A stretch of 64,000 nucleotides of DNA from Burkholderia sp. 8Y (GTDB lineage: Bacteria; Pseudomonadota; Gammaproteobacteria; Burkholderiales; Burkholderiaceae). The position numbers and the translations under genes are program-made. The stretch lies in the NCBI RefSeq assembly GCF_902506145.1, contig NZ_LR733519.1, positions 428,671-492,670 on the forward strand, given 5' to 3'. Below are positions 17,525 through 26,396 of this stretch, in pieces. The stretch's first letter is position 1, and each line of letters starts with the position of its first letter. Below the pieces are notes generated by a model. That model made no database searches. It saw only the letters and a program-made list of their open reading frames with translations, and was not told the origin of the DNA.

Positions 17525-18457
17525 ATGAACAGTTATCGAGCCTACGGCCTGTTGACGCGTCTTGTCATCGGGCTTGCGACGATCGCGATGTATCTCGCGC
17601 CTTTGAGCGTGCGCGCCGCAAACGATCAGCAGACGTTCGCGACGCCCGATGAAGCCGTGAACGCACTCGTGCAGGCGCTCAAGTCCAACGACGATGCCGC
17701 GCTCATCGGCATTTTCGGCAGCGCGCACAAGCGACTGATCGTGACATCCGATGAAGCCGAGAATCGCCAGTTACGCGCCGATGCGCTTGCGGAATTCGAG
17801 GCGTTTCACAGGCTCGAAGAAGCTTCGCCCGACCGCCGCATTCTCGTGATCGGCGACGATGCGTGGCCCATGCCGATTCCGCTCGTGCGCGAAAACGGCG
17901 TGTGGCGCTTCGCCACGGAAGAGGGCGAGCAGGAAATACTCGACCGGCGCATCGGCGCGAACGAGCGAGAGGCGATCAAGGTGCTGCGCGCCTATCTCGA
18001 CGCGCAACGCGAGTATGCGTCGCGTGATCGCATGGGCGACGGCGTGCTGCAATACGCGCGCAAGCTCGGCAGTTCGCCGGGCCGGCACGACGGACTGTAC
18101 TGGCCGGCGGATGCAAGCCAGGGCGAGGAAGAGAGTCCCTTCGGTCCGCTGATCGCGGCAAGCTCGACGTATTTCAAGGATCGCAACGCGGGGGATGCGT
18201 ACCACGGCTATCACTTTCGCATTCTCACGCGGCAGGGCAAGAACGCGCCGGGCGGCGCATTCAGCTACCTCATCAACGGGCGCATGCTCGCCGGCTTCGC
18301 GATGGTGGCGTACCCCGCCGAATACGGCGCGAGCGGCGTCATGACGTTCATCGTGAACAACAATGGCGTCGTGTATCAGAAGAACCTCGGTGCGTCCGCG
18401 CAACCGCTGACGGAGTTCGACCCGGACGCATCGTGGACGCGCGTGAATGAGCCATGA
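17525..18457 (+). CDS. DUF2950 domain exported protein
   Basis: 310 residues with an N-terminal signal/anchor (LLTRLVIGLATIAMYLAPLS, then VRA). The DUF2950 domain has FATPDEAVNALVQALKSND, IGIFGSAHKR, NGVWRFATEEGEQEILDRRI and YHGYHFRILTRQGKNAPGGA. TAGGAGA precedes the ATG. It starts 9 bases after the DUF3300 gene; the two families commonly sit together, which supports a shared periplasmic role. No enzymatic motif is seen. Confidence 0.85.
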   Translation: MNSYRAYGLLTRLVIGLATIAMYLAPLSVRAANDQQTFATPDEAVNALVQALKSNDDAALIGIFGSAHKRLIVTSDEAENRQLRADALAEFEAFHRLEEASPDRRILVIGDDAWPMPIPLVRENGVWRFATEEGEQEILDRRIGANEREAIKVLRAYLDAQREYASRDRMGDGVLQYARKLGSSPGRHDGLYWPADASQGEEESPFGPLIAASSTYFKDRNAGDAYHGYHFRILTRQGKNAPGGAFSYLINGRMLAGFAMVAYPAEYGASGVMTFIVNNNGVVYQKNLGASAQPLTEFDPDASWTRVNEP

Positions 18458-18510
18458 ACGATCCAACGATCAGCGGCCGCATGTGAACGCCGACAACCAA
18501 AGGAGTCGCC

Positions 18511-18984
18511 ATGAGTGCAATGAGATGGCATGCGGGCGGTGCGCTTGTGATCGCCGCGCTGAGCTTGAATGCGCTTGCGCAAAGCAAGCCGATCGCTTAT
18601 CCGTCGAAAGGACAAAGCGCGCAACAGCAGCAGAAAGATGACGGTGCGTGCTACAGCTGGGCCAAGAGCAACACGGGCATCGATCCCGCGACGGCGTCCA
18701 CCGCGCCGCCGCCGCAGTCCGGTCCCGCAGTGGGCGGCGGTGAGCGCGTCGGCGGTGCCGCGCGAGGCGCGGCAGGGGGCGCGGTCATCGGCGCGATCGC
18801 GGGCGATGCCGGCAAGGGCGCGGCCATCGGCGCGACGGCCGGGACCATGGCGGGCGGCGTGAGAGCGCGCCAGAACCGGCGCGCGCAGCAAGCCAACGCG
18901 CAAGCTCAAAGCCAGGGCGCGATGGACACCTACAACCGGGCGTGGGCCGCGTGCATGCAAGGGCGCGGCTATTCGATTCAGTAG
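18511..18984 (+). CDS. Glycine-zipper (YMGG-like/Omp25-type) exported protein
   Basis: 157 residues. A signal peptide (about 1-25, to LNALAQS) is followed by a Gln-rich spacer. A glycine-zipper segment with regularly spaced Gly/Ala (VGGAARGAAGGAVIGAIAGD, then KGAAIGATAGTMAGGV) could form a membrane-inserting helical hairpin. The C-terminus (QGAMDTYNRAWAACMQGRGY) is typical of this class. AAAGGAG lies upstream of the ATG. It is the third gene of the envelope unit. Function is unknown; related proteins are outer-membrane or stress-associated. Confidence 0.8.
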   Translation: MSAMRWHAGGALVIAALSLNALAQSKPIAYPSKGQSAQQQQKDDGACYSWAKSNTGIDPATASTAPPPQSGPAVGGGERVGGAARGAAGGAVIGAIAGDAGKGAAIGATAGTMAGGVRARQNRRAQQANAQAQSQGAMDTYNRAWAACMQGRGYSIQ

Positions 18985-19027
18985 CGATCCTCCGCATTGC
19001 GGCCTTTATTCGAAGAGGAGCATTGAA

Positions 19028-19615
19028 ATGAAGCGTGTGAGCCTGGTCGTCATGTCGTGCCTTGCACTGTCCGGACCCGCCTTGGCTGCGGAGCCCGAAA
19101 CCGACGCGAGCATCACACGAGACGCGAATAGCGCGACCGTGCAAGGCGTGTCGAAGATCACTGCCACGATTGTCGGCATCGATCCGGCCACGCGCACCGT
19201 GACGCTCAAGACGGCGGCCGGCAAGGTGATGGAACTGGAAGTGACGAACGAGGCGCGCAACTTCGATCAGCTTGCGGTGGGCGATGTCGTGACCACGCAG
19301 TATCGCGAATCGCTGACGCTGAGTCTCGTCGGCAAGAAGACGGAAGCCTCGGCCTCCGAGACGCACACCGCCGAACGCGCGCCGATGGGCGCGAAGCCGG
19401 GCGGCGAAATCGGCCGCGAAGTGACGATCATCGCCGACGTCGTGGCCGTCGACCGGCATGCGAAAACCGTAACGCTGCGCGGTCCGCGGGGCGACACGAT
19501 GGACTTGCATGTGGAAGACCCGGACCGATTGAAGCGCGTCAAGAAGGGCGATCAGGTGAAGGCGGTCTACACCGAGGCGCTCGCGATATCCGTCGAGCCC
19601 GCCAAAAAGAAATAG
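19028..19615 (+). CDS. Periplasmic protein with duplicated beta domain, unknown function
   Basis: 195 residues with a clear signal peptide (VSLVVMSCLALSGPALA|AE). Two similar modules follow: the first (about 43-100) has ITATIVGIDPATRTVTLKTA and VGDVVTTQYRESLTLSL, the second (about 130-190) has IIADVVAVDRHAKTVTLRGP and KGDQVKAVYTEALAISV. The repeat suggests a tandem OB/SH3-like beta fold, as in DUF5666-type proteins (inference). It ends in a Lys-rich tail. GAGGAG precedes the ATG. Fourth gene of the envelope operon. Confidence 0.75.
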   Translation: MKRVSLVVMSCLALSGPALAAEPETDASITRDANSATVQGVSKITATIVGIDPATRTVTLKTAAGKVMELEVTNEARNFDQLAVGDVVTTQYRESLTLSLVGKKTEASASETHTAERAPMGAKPGGEIGREVTIIADVVAVDRHAKTVTLRGPRGDTMDLHVEDPDRLKRVKKGDQVKAVYTEALAISVEPAKKK

Positions 19616-19666
19616 CAGCGAGCCACACAAGAGGTATCGCAGTCGCGGCATAGTGGAGAGGCACTC

Positions 19667-20179
19667 ATGCAAGAACGCATGTCAGTAGCGTTGATGCGCG
19701 GCGCGTGCGTCGCCGTGCTGGCGCTCGCGGGCTGCGCGCAGCCGCACCAGCAGATCGAGCCGGGCATGGATCAACAGGCGATCGTCTCACGCCTGGGTGC
19801 GCCCAAAGAAAGCTATGACTTGCCGGACGGCGGCAAGCGGCTCATGTGGCCCACGCAGCCGATGGGCAGCACGACGACGGCCGTCGATCTCGACGCATCG
19901 GGCAAGGTCGTCGGTGTCCGGCAAGTGCTTCAGGAGAATGAGTTCTACCGGGCCGAAGTCGGCAAATGGACGCGCGATGACGTATTGATGAATTTCGGCC
20001 GCCCGTTCGAGACGGCGCATTTCAAGCGCATGAATCGCGACGTATGGTCTTATCGGTACATGGAAAGCAATATCGACCACATGATCTTCAATTTCTACTT
20101 CGATGAACAGGGCGTCTTGCGGCAAACGCAGAAGCAACCCGACCCGAAGTACGATCCGAGCCAACGGAATGTGTTATGA
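19667..20179 (+). CDS. Small lipoprotein, SmpA/OmlA-like
   Basis: 170 residues with a lipobox (VLALAGC; Cys about 23), so it is lipid-anchored. The mature part begins with IEPGMDQQAIVSRLGAP, which matches the start of SmpA/OmlA (BamE-like) folds where a helix leads into a sheet. A second such unit is RDDVLMNFGRPFETAHFKRM. GGAG precedes the ATG. Fifth gene of the exported-protein run. It is not BamE itself, and no partner is evident. Confidence 0.75.
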   Translation: MQERMSVALMRGACVAVLALAGCAQPHQQIEPGMDQQAIVSRLGAPKESYDLPDGGKRLMWPTQPMGSTTTAVDLDASGKVVGVRQVLQENEFYRAEVGKWTRDDVLMNFGRPFETAHFKRMNRDVWSYRYMESNIDHMIFNFYFDEQGVLRQTQKQPDPKYDPSQRNVL

Positions 20180-20192
20180 AGGATGCCGAACC

Positions 20193-20591
20193 ATGAGTCC
20201 GACCTCGCACGGTTTCGCTTACACGCTCGTCCGATGCAGCCTCATTGCGGCGCTCTCGATGTCATTCGTCTGTGCGTCCGCCAACAACCTGAATTTCTTG
20301 CGCGACACGCCGATCAGCTACATGAAACCGGCAGACCGTCAGGCGCTCAACCGGGCCGCGCAACATGCGCTGGAGACGCAGAAGGACGGCGAATCGGTGG
20401 CATGGAGCAATGAAGGCACGGGCAATCCGGTTCATATCGAAGGAACGGTCACGCCGCGCGATACGCTTCAAAGCGGCGGCGAAACATGCCGCAACGTGAC
20501 GCTCGTTGCCGTCGCGAAAGGACAGACCCAGAGCTGGACGCCGGTCGCATGCAAGACGGCAAGCGGCGAATGGCGAATCAAGAAGCGATGA
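20193..20591 (+). CDS. Exported surface-antigen-like protein
   Basis: 132 residues with an N-terminal signal (VRCSLIAALSMSFVCASA). The body (YMKPADRQALNRAAQHALET, WSNEGTGNPVHIEGTVTPRD, CRNVTLVAVAKGQTQSWTPV, CKTASGEWRIKK) matches the RT0821/Lpp0805-type surface-antigen domain pattern, with two cysteines that could pair. AAGGA lies upstream of ATG 20193, 13 bases after the lipoprotein stop. Last gene of the six-gene unit; function unknown. Confidence 0.72.
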   Translation: MSPTSHGFAYTLVRCSLIAALSMSFVCASANNLNFLRDTPISYMKPADRQALNRAAQHALETQKDGESVAWSNEGTGNPVHIEGTVTPRDTLQSGGETCRNVTLVAVAKGQTQSWTPVACKTASGEWRIKKR

Positions 20592-20611
20592 CGTCGGCGC
20601 TGCGCGCGTGA

Positions 20612-21604
20612 CTAGAAACTCACGGCGAAACCGAACGACACGCCATGCACGTTGTGTCCGAACACGTAGCGCACCATGGCGCGCGTGCGTGTGATGACAA
20701 TGGGATATCTGCTGCTGTCGAGTTCGAGGCCCACGCCGAGCGAGGTCAGGTCGTTGAAGCCGAGGGCGCCCGCACTGTCACCGAAATAGTGCGAATACGC
20801 GGTTTCGAGCACATAGCGCACCGGCCTGTCGAGCGCGACCATGCCGGTTGGCGCGCGCCAGCGTGCCCACAGACTGAACTGCTGCGCGGTCGCCGAGCCC
20901 TGCACGGCATCGGACGACGATCCGAAGCTGCGTAAATAGATATCGGTTGCGCGGAGTTCGACATCGACCTCATAGTGCTCGCGATAATGCTCCAGATCGA
21001 GCATGAGCGATCCGCCGACGCCATAAGCGTTGAGCACGCCGTCCTGAAGGAACTGAAGGTTCGTGCCGGCCACATGATTGAAGACCGTTTGCGCGATACG
21101 CAGGTCGCTCGCCACACGACCGACCATGCCGTTCACGATCGGCCTCAAGCGCAGTTCGTCGGTGATCGGGAAGTCCCAGCCGATGCCCACCGTCGTGCTG
21201 GCGGTATTCCATTTCGTCGGCACGGGACGCTCCTGAGTGCCGTCGGTGGCGACGAAGGTCGGATCGTAGCGGCTATAGGCGATCGTGCCTTCGAGATAGA
21301 GCGGGAATGACTTGCTGAGCGTGAAGCCGCCGCCGAGCTGCGTTTGACCGAATCCCGGATTGCCGGTCGCCCCGCTATTGATGGACAGCGAACTCGTGGT
21401 CACGTCCGGCACCGTGGTGTACGACATGATGGCGAGCACCGCATCCGCGTACTGTTTGACGTTAGCCCCGACAATGGTGCGGGTCTGCGGCGGCGGTTGC
21501 GTGGTTTGAGCCTGTGTCCGTTCTGTCGGCAGGAATAGAACAAGCAACAACAACGCAGCCATGAATGCGTGCAATCGGCCCCGCTTTAAGATCGCGTTCG
21601 GCAT
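20612..21604 (-). CDS. Outer-membrane beta-barrel protein (autotransporter-barrel-like)
   Basis: 330 residues with a long signal peptide (about 1-33, ALLLLVLFLPTERTQAQ). Alternating-residue strands follow throughout, ending in Phe (GVSFGFAVSF), the usual C-terminal signal for BAM insertion. Segments such as FPLYLEGTIAYSRYDP, LRLRPIVNGMVGRVASDL and VRYVLETAYSHYFG fit a solitary autotransporter-type barrel of about 12 strands with no passenger. It converges on the envelope operon. It may be a pore or adhesin; the family assignment is moderate. Confidence 0.7.
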   Translation of the reverse strand: MPNAILKRGRLHAFMAALLLLVLFLPTERTQAQTTQPPPQTRTIVGANVKQYADAVLAIMSYTTVPDVTTSSLSINSGATGNPGFGQTQLGGGFTLSKSFPLYLEGTIAYSRYDPTFVATDGTQERPVPTKWNTASTTVGIGWDFPITDELRLRPIVNGMVGRVASDLRIAQTVFNHVAGTNLQFLQDGVLNAYGVGGSLMLDLEHYREHYEVDVELRATDIYLRSFGSSSDAVQGSATAQQFSLWARWRAPTGMVALDRPVRYVLETAYSHYFGDSAGALGFNDLTSLGVGLELDSSRYPIVITRTRAMVRYVFGHNVHGVSFGFAVSF

Positions 21605-21848
21605 GTTTTAACGTCTGTTGATGATGAGATGCACAGCTAATTGGTCTTATGCCTGCATCTTCTGCGCCGCACGCGGCGCTCGCAGGGCCTGCAAAGTGGC
21701 TCGATTTTAGTGGCTACAGGCTAGGTACGCTGCGAAATTTAGCCTAATGCGCGAGGCGCGCCAAGTCGATTGCAGTAAGTGCGTCCACAGGACCGGCCAG
21801 AATTTCCTAAACTGAAGTATCCGTACGCATCGCATCGCGGGGGCATGG

Positions 21849-22061
21849 ATGAGACGAAACGAGCTTCGAACGGTGTGTGCCGCAATCGGCGTCTTCATCT
21901 GGCTGGGCGGACTGTATGCCACGATCCATGGCCTTCTTTATGACACGACACCCGAGTTTCGCTATGGAATGATGGCGCTTGCACTCGGCATCGTGATGTT
22001 CGTGAGCGCGCTCAATCCGCTGGCGCAACGCAAGTCGAAAACCCGAGACGAAGGCGGCTGA
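21849..22061 (+). CDS. Small two-helix membrane protein
   Basis: 70 residues with two predicted membrane helices (TVCAAIGVFIWLGGLYATIH and MMALALGIVMFVSALNPLA) and a short basic tail. An alternative ATG is 4 bases upstream in another frame. Function is not recognised. Upstream (21605-21848) I see no other gene. Confidence 0.55.
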   Translation: MRRNELRTVCAAIGVFIWLGGLYATIHGLLYDTTPEFRYGMMALALGIVMFVSALNPLAQRKSKTRDEGG

Positions 22062-22162
22062 TTCGTTAAGCGCATGACACAACCGACGCGCGAAAGAAAA
22101 CATAAAGGCGGCTCGTCGGGCTCTCCGTGGTTCGAATCGGTGTATTCAAGGAGGACATCGCG

Positions 22163-22420
22163 ATGAGTGATCTCTGGCTAGGCAATGTCGAACCGAACAC
22201 GACGGACGAAGAAATCCGCGAGTTTCTTTGCAAGTATGGATTTCCTTCATTCGATGCCATCGAGCGAGTTCCCGGCACCGGAGGGCGGCCCGCCGCGGTC
22301 GTGAGTTTTCATTCGCTGGAGCCGCATACGCTGCGCACATTTCAACCGCGTATCCACAACATGTACTGGAAGGACCGGACGCTCGTCGTGCAGGTCATGC
22401 CCGAGCGCAACGAAACATAA
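22163..22420 (+). CDS. Small RRM-like RNA-binding protein
   Basis: 85 residues forming a single RRM-like domain. It begins with an RNP2-like strand (DLWLGNVEP), then helix 1 (TDEEIREFLCKYGF), an RNP1-like strand (RPAAVVSFHSLE) and a final strand (TLVVQVMPER). The RNP1 aromatics are only partly kept. AAGGAGG seven bases upstream selects ATG 22163 over the earlier in-frame position. It stands alone; the RNA target is unknown. Confidence 0.7.
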   Translation: MSDLWLGNVEPNTTDEEIREFLCKYGFPSFDAIERVPGTGGRPAAVVSFHSLEPHTLRTFQPRIHNMYWKDRTLVVQVMPERNET

Positions 22421-22533
22421 CGCGCCTTGGCATCTGGTAGAACGAGCGCCGCGCGCATGGCCGGGATGCCGGCTTTCGCGGCGCGCATGCGTGCTGCATG
22501 AGTCCGCGTCGAAGATCGAGGAGAGCCGCCGTG

Positions 22534-23364
22534 ATGGAAGACAAGGTTGCCGGGCAGTCGGACAGTGCGCGCGGGGGCGCGAAGACGGGCGATCGTTTAA
22601 GCACCAAGCAGTACGAAAAGGAACTGGCGCGCCTGCATGTGGAGTTGGTGAGGCTGCAGCAGTGGACCGTCCAGACCGGCGCGAAAATCTGCGTGATATT
22701 CGAGGGACGCGACGGCGCAGGCAAGGGCGGGACGATCAAGGCGCTCACCGAGCGCGTGAGCCCGCGCATTTTTCGCGTGATCGCGCTGCCCGCGCCCACG
22801 GAGCGCGAGAAGACGCAGATGTACTTTCAGCGTTATATGCCGCACTTGCCTGCTGCCGGCGAAATCGCGCTGTTCGACCGGAGCTGGTACAACCGCGCGG
22901 GCGTCGAGCGTGTCATGGGCTTCTGCACGTCGGAGCAGGTTGAGACGTTCCTGAAGGGCGTGCCGCTCGTCGAGCGTGCGATCATCGATTCCGGGGTGAT
23001 CCTGCTGAAGTATTGGCTCGAAGTGAGCGAGGACGAGCAGACGCGCCGTCTGGAAGCGCGCATCCACGATGAGCGCAAGATCTGGAAGCTCTCGCCGATG
23101 GATCTGCGCTCCTACAGCCGCTGGTACGACTATTCGCGTGCGCGCGACGACATGTTCGCCGCAACGGACACCGACGATGCGCCGTGGTACGTGGTGCGCT
23201 CGGACGACAAGCGGCGCGCGCGGCTGAACGTCATCAGCCATCTGCTTTCAAACATCCCGTACACGGCGCTGCCGAGAGAGAAGGTGAAGCTGCCGAAACG
23301 GCAGAAGCCGGACGGTTATCACGAGAGCGATCGCCGGCTCAGATACGTGCCCGAGCGATTCTGA
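22534..23364 (+). CDS. ppk2: Polyphosphate kinase 2
   Basis: Transfers phosphate between polyphosphate and nucleotides (NDP to NTP, or NMP to NDP, depending on class). 276 residues: Walker A FEGRDGAGKGG (about 57-67), Walker B and lid LFDRSWYNRAGVERVMGF (D115), and a basic lid helix (ERKIWKLSPMDLRSYSRWYD). All PPK2 signature residues are present and the length fits a one-domain class I enzyme. ATG 22534 has GAGGAGA at good spacing; ATG 22498 lacks a ribosome site. Upstream of a SulP transporter in the same direction, with a 47-base gap. Confidence 0.92.
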   Translation: MEDKVAGQSDSARGGAKTGDRLSTKQYEKELARLHVELVRLQQWTVQTGAKICVIFEGRDGAGKGGTIKALTERVSPRIFRVIALPAPTEREKTQMYFQRYMPHLPAAGEIALFDRSWYNRAGVERVMGFCTSEQVETFLKGVPLVERAIIDSGVILLKYWLEVSEDEQTRRLEARIHDERKIWKLSPMDLRSYSRWYDYSRARDDMFAATDTDDAPWYVVRSDDKRRARLNVISHLLSNIPYTALPREKVKLPKRQKPDGYHESDRRLRYVPERF

Positions 23365-23411
23365 CGCTGGCGTAGTCCACGCCGCGCCGCCTGCTCACGG
23401 AGGAAGCCGCC

Positions 23412-25133
23412 ATGCGTGACCGCGCATCCGCCGCTCGCGCCAGCCGCTTTGCCGTCGTTCCGGACTGGCTGTCCCGCTACGAGAAGCAGTGGGCGCAAGC
23501 CGACCTGATCGCGGGAGCGACCGCTGCGGCAGTCGTCATTCCCAAGGCGCTCGCATATGCGACCATCGCAGGTCTGCCGGTCCAGGTGGGCCTCTATACG
23601 GCTTGCGTGCCGATGATCATCTATGCGCTCACGGGCGCGTCGCGCACGCTCAGCGTCAGCACGACGACCACGCTCGCCATCCTCGCCGGCGATACGCTCG
23701 CGATGATCGCGACTCGCGACGATCCACAGACGCTCGCGGCCGTGAACGCCACGCTGACCGCTCTCGTCGGCGGAATGCTCGTCGCGGCGGCCGTGTTGCG
23801 CATGGGCTTCGTCGCGGACTTCATATCGGAGCCGGTGCTCGTTGGGTTCAAGGCGGGCGTGGCCGTCGTGATCGTCGTCGATCAGTTGCCGAAGCTATTT
23901 GGCATTCACTTTCCGAAAGCGTCGTTCTTTCATAACGTGGGTTCGCTCATCGGCAACCTGCCGCATGCGTCGCCCGTCACGATGCTGCTCGCGTTTTCGA
24001 GCATTGCCGCGCTGGTTGCGCTCGAGCGGTTCGCGCCACGCGCGCCCGCGCCGCTCGTCGTGATTGGGGCGGCGATTGCCGCCGTCGCCGTATTCGATCT
24101 GCGCGCGCATGGCGTGGAAACCGTGGGCGCCGTTCCGGCGGGGTTGCCATCGTGGGTGAAGCCGGACGCGTCGCTCGCGCTGGTGCTGTGGCCGCACGCA
24201 TTGGGAATCGCGCTGATGAGTTTCACCGAAAGCATCGCGGCGGGCCGCGCGTTCGCACGCGACGACGAGCCCGCGCCTAACGCCAACCGCGAACTCTTCG
24301 CGACCGGTATCGCGAACCTCGGAAGCGCGCTTGTCGGCGGAATGGTGGCCGGTGGCGGCACGAGTCAGACGGCGGTCAACCGGCAGGCCGGCGCGCGCAC
24401 GCAAGTCGCGGGAATCGTCACGGCAATACTCGCGCTCGCCGTGATGCTGGTTTTCGCGCCGTTGATGGCGCTGATGCCGCACCCCACGCTCGCCGCAGTG
24501 GTCGTGTTCTATTCGGTCGGCCTTTTCAGCGTGGCCGAATTCCGCGCGATTCTCAAAGTCCGCCGGACCGAATTTGTCTGGGCGGTGGTCGCGTGCGTGG
24601 GCGTCGTATTGCTCGGAACGCTTGCGGGCATTGTCGTGGCGATTGTGGTCTCGCTGCTGACGCTCGCGCATCAGGTGTCGAATCCGCCGCTGTACGTACT
24701 CAAGCGTATACCTGGGACCAATGTGTTTCGCGCTGCCTCGCCGAGACATCCCGATGACGAAGCGTTTCCCGGCATGCTGCTGCTGCGACCCGAAGGGCGG
24801 ATTTTCTTCGTCAACGCACAGCGGGTGGCGGACAAAATCCGTCCGATCGTTCAGGAGGCCGAAGCGAATATCGTGGTGCTGGATCTGAGCCGCGTATTCG
24901 ATCTCGAATACACGGCACTCAAGATGCTGGCGGAAGCCGACGAACGCCTGCGTGCCAACGGTATGGTGCTTTGGCTGGCGGGACTCAATCCGAGTGTGCT
25001 CGACAGCGTGCGCCGCTCGCCGCTCGGCGCGTCGCTAGGCGAGGCGCGCATGTTCTATAACCTCGAGCATGTGGTGGCGAAGTATCGCGATACGGTTGCG
25101 ACGAGTGCGGCAGCCGACCCTGCGCCGCGGTAG
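23412..25133 (+). CDS. SulP-family inorganic anion transporter with STAS domain
   Basis: 573-residue inner-membrane transporter. The membrane part (about 20-430) contains the SulP pattern LIAGATAAAVVIPKALAYAT, IYALTGASRTLSVST and GGTSQTAVNRQAGARTQVAG. The STAS domain (about 445-560) contains EANIVVLDLSRVFDLEYTAL. Substrates in this family include sulfate, bicarbonate and dicarboxylates. GGAGGAAG precedes the ATG. It lies directly after ppk2 and may be co-transcribed. The link with the sulfatase genes further right is not supported by position. Confidence 0.88.
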   Translation: MRDRASAARASRFAVVPDWLSRYEKQWAQADLIAGATAAAVVIPKALAYATIAGLPVQVGLYTACVPMIIYALTGASRTLSVSTTTTLAILAGDTLAMIATRDDPQTLAAVNATLTALVGGMLVAAAVLRMGFVADFISEPVLVGFKAGVAVVIVVDQLPKLFGIHFPKASFFHNVGSLIGNLPHASPVTMLLAFSSIAALVALERFAPRAPAPLVVIGAAIAAVAVFDLRAHGVETVGAVPAGLPSWVKPDASLALVLWPHALGIALMSFTESIAAGRAFARDDEPAPNANRELFATGIANLGSALVGGMVAGGGTSQTAVNRQAGARTQVAGIVTAILALAVMLVFAPLMALMPHPTLAAVVVFYSVGLFSVAEFRAILKVRRTEFVWAVVACVGVVLLGTLAGIVVAIVVSLLTLAHQVSNPPLYVLKRIPGTNVFRAASPRHPDDEAFPGMLLLRPEGRIFFVNAQRVADKIRPIVQEAEANIVVLDLSRVFDLEYTALKMLAEADERLRANGMVLWLAGLNPSVLDSVRRSPLGASLGEARMFYNLEHVVAKYRDTVATSAAADPAPR

Positions 25134-25165
25134 CGTCGGCTGCGTTCGTCACGGGCATCGCGCAT

Positions 25166-25759
25166 TCACTCGGTCAGGCGGCTGATTTTCGTGCCCTGAA
25201 GCGACGCATCCGCCATCAGCCCGGCGTTCGTCAGTACGATGGCAGTGACCGGCTTCGTGGCGGTAGTCGTGTCAATTGTGCCGTTCGCGCCCATTTTGAG
25301 CACCGCCACCGAAGCGTCCGCACCCGCCGACCAGCCGTTCGAATTGCGAAACTTGTCGAGCGCGTCCTCCGTCATGAACAGGAAGATCAGCGCCTTGGAT
25401 TGCGCACCGGCTTGCAGGCCGAATGAGCCGGACGTCGTGCTGTAGTACCCCACGGTGCGGCCGCCGACGCGAAGCGCACCCTTGCCGTATTCGGCGCCGA
25501 CCACGAACCCGGCCTGCAGCACGGACGGAAAGACGAGCACACCGCGCGCCTTGCTGACCAATTCGCGCGAACCGGGAACGCTCGAATAGAGCCGTTGAAT
25601 CGTGCTGTCTACATCGGCGTCGATGGATCGCCGCTGATCGGTGGCGCCCGCCGCCTGTTCGGTGCCGGCGTTTCGGTTGGTAGTGCAGCCATCCAGCGCG
25701 AGGCAACCCAGCGCGAGGACCGCGGTGGATGCCGTCACGAGTATTCGTCTTTGCATCAT
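25166..25759 (-). CDS. SYLF-domain lipoprotein
   Basis: Lipid-binding SYLF (YSC84-type) protein, probably attached to the outer membrane. The ATG at 25759 (with a second in-frame ATG directly after; GGTGG upstream) gives a lipoprotein signal ending at LALDGC. The SYLF region has ARGVLVFPSVLQAGFVVGAE, YYSTTSGSFGLQAGAQSKAL and ASVAVLKMGANGTIDTTTAT. About 197 residues, the usual size. It converges on the SulP gene with 32 bases between. Confidence 0.85.
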   Translation of the reverse strand: MMQRRILVTASTAVLALGCLALDGCTTNRNAGTEQAAGATDQRRSIDADVDSTIQRLYSSVPGSRELVSKARGVLVFPSVLQAGFVVGAEYGKGALRVGGRTVGYYSTTSGSFGLQAGAQSKALIFLFMTEDALDKFRNSNGWSAGADASVAVLKMGANGTIDTTTATKPVTAIVLTNAGLMADASLQGTKISRLTE

Positions 25760-26396
25760 GATTTCCACCGTCTCGTTGAATGAAGCATTGGATCGGGGCA
25801 GGAGGTGCAAAGAAAGTTATAGCACATGAACATGGAAGCGCGACCCTCGCTTGTCCGTAGAGCGGTTCGAGTCTCGTTGTGCATGAGGGGCAGTCGGGCA
25901 TCCGTCTGCGGCGCGACTGGTTGATGCCGAACTGATAGCGATTCCCGCGTGCACTAGTGCGCGCGGACGCGGCGGTTATCGTTGCGTCGCTGCTAGTTCG
26001 TCGGAAGACTAGCCGTGTCGGCGACTGGATGCCATCGACAGCCTTGGCGCAGATCGCAAAGTGAGCCGAATCATCGCGGCCGCTCAACATAGTCGAAGAG
26101 AAGCACGGTAAAGCGATATCGATTCGACAGTGAAGCGTCAACATCGCAACAAGTCAGTGTTAACGCTTATTGGCATCGAAGCCTAAATATTTGGCGTTCA
26201 GAGCTAAATGCGGACTTCAGCCAGGCTGTACCTTTAGCTCGCGGTTCCGTTTGTCGCGCCTGACACCGGCAAACGCTTCGATCATTCACGCTGGAGCCGG
26301 GACAAGCTGCGCCGGACGACAACTCAGTCCGCGCCGCGCTATGACAGCGCGATGACTCTTGCCCTTCGGCTTACAGCCGCCCTATGAGACCATGCC
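25760..26396. other. Intergenic region before the BKACE gene
   Basis: About 640 bases without a supported gene. GC falls around 26100-26200, and 26181-26195 (GCCTAAATATTTGGC) is a near-perfect palindrome that might be part of the control region of the 26397 gene. Confidence 0.4.

Noticed and set aside
23412..25133. Functional link between the SulP transporter and the sulfatase
   Set aside because: About 30 kb apart with no shared regulatory element; SulP substrates are not only sulfate.
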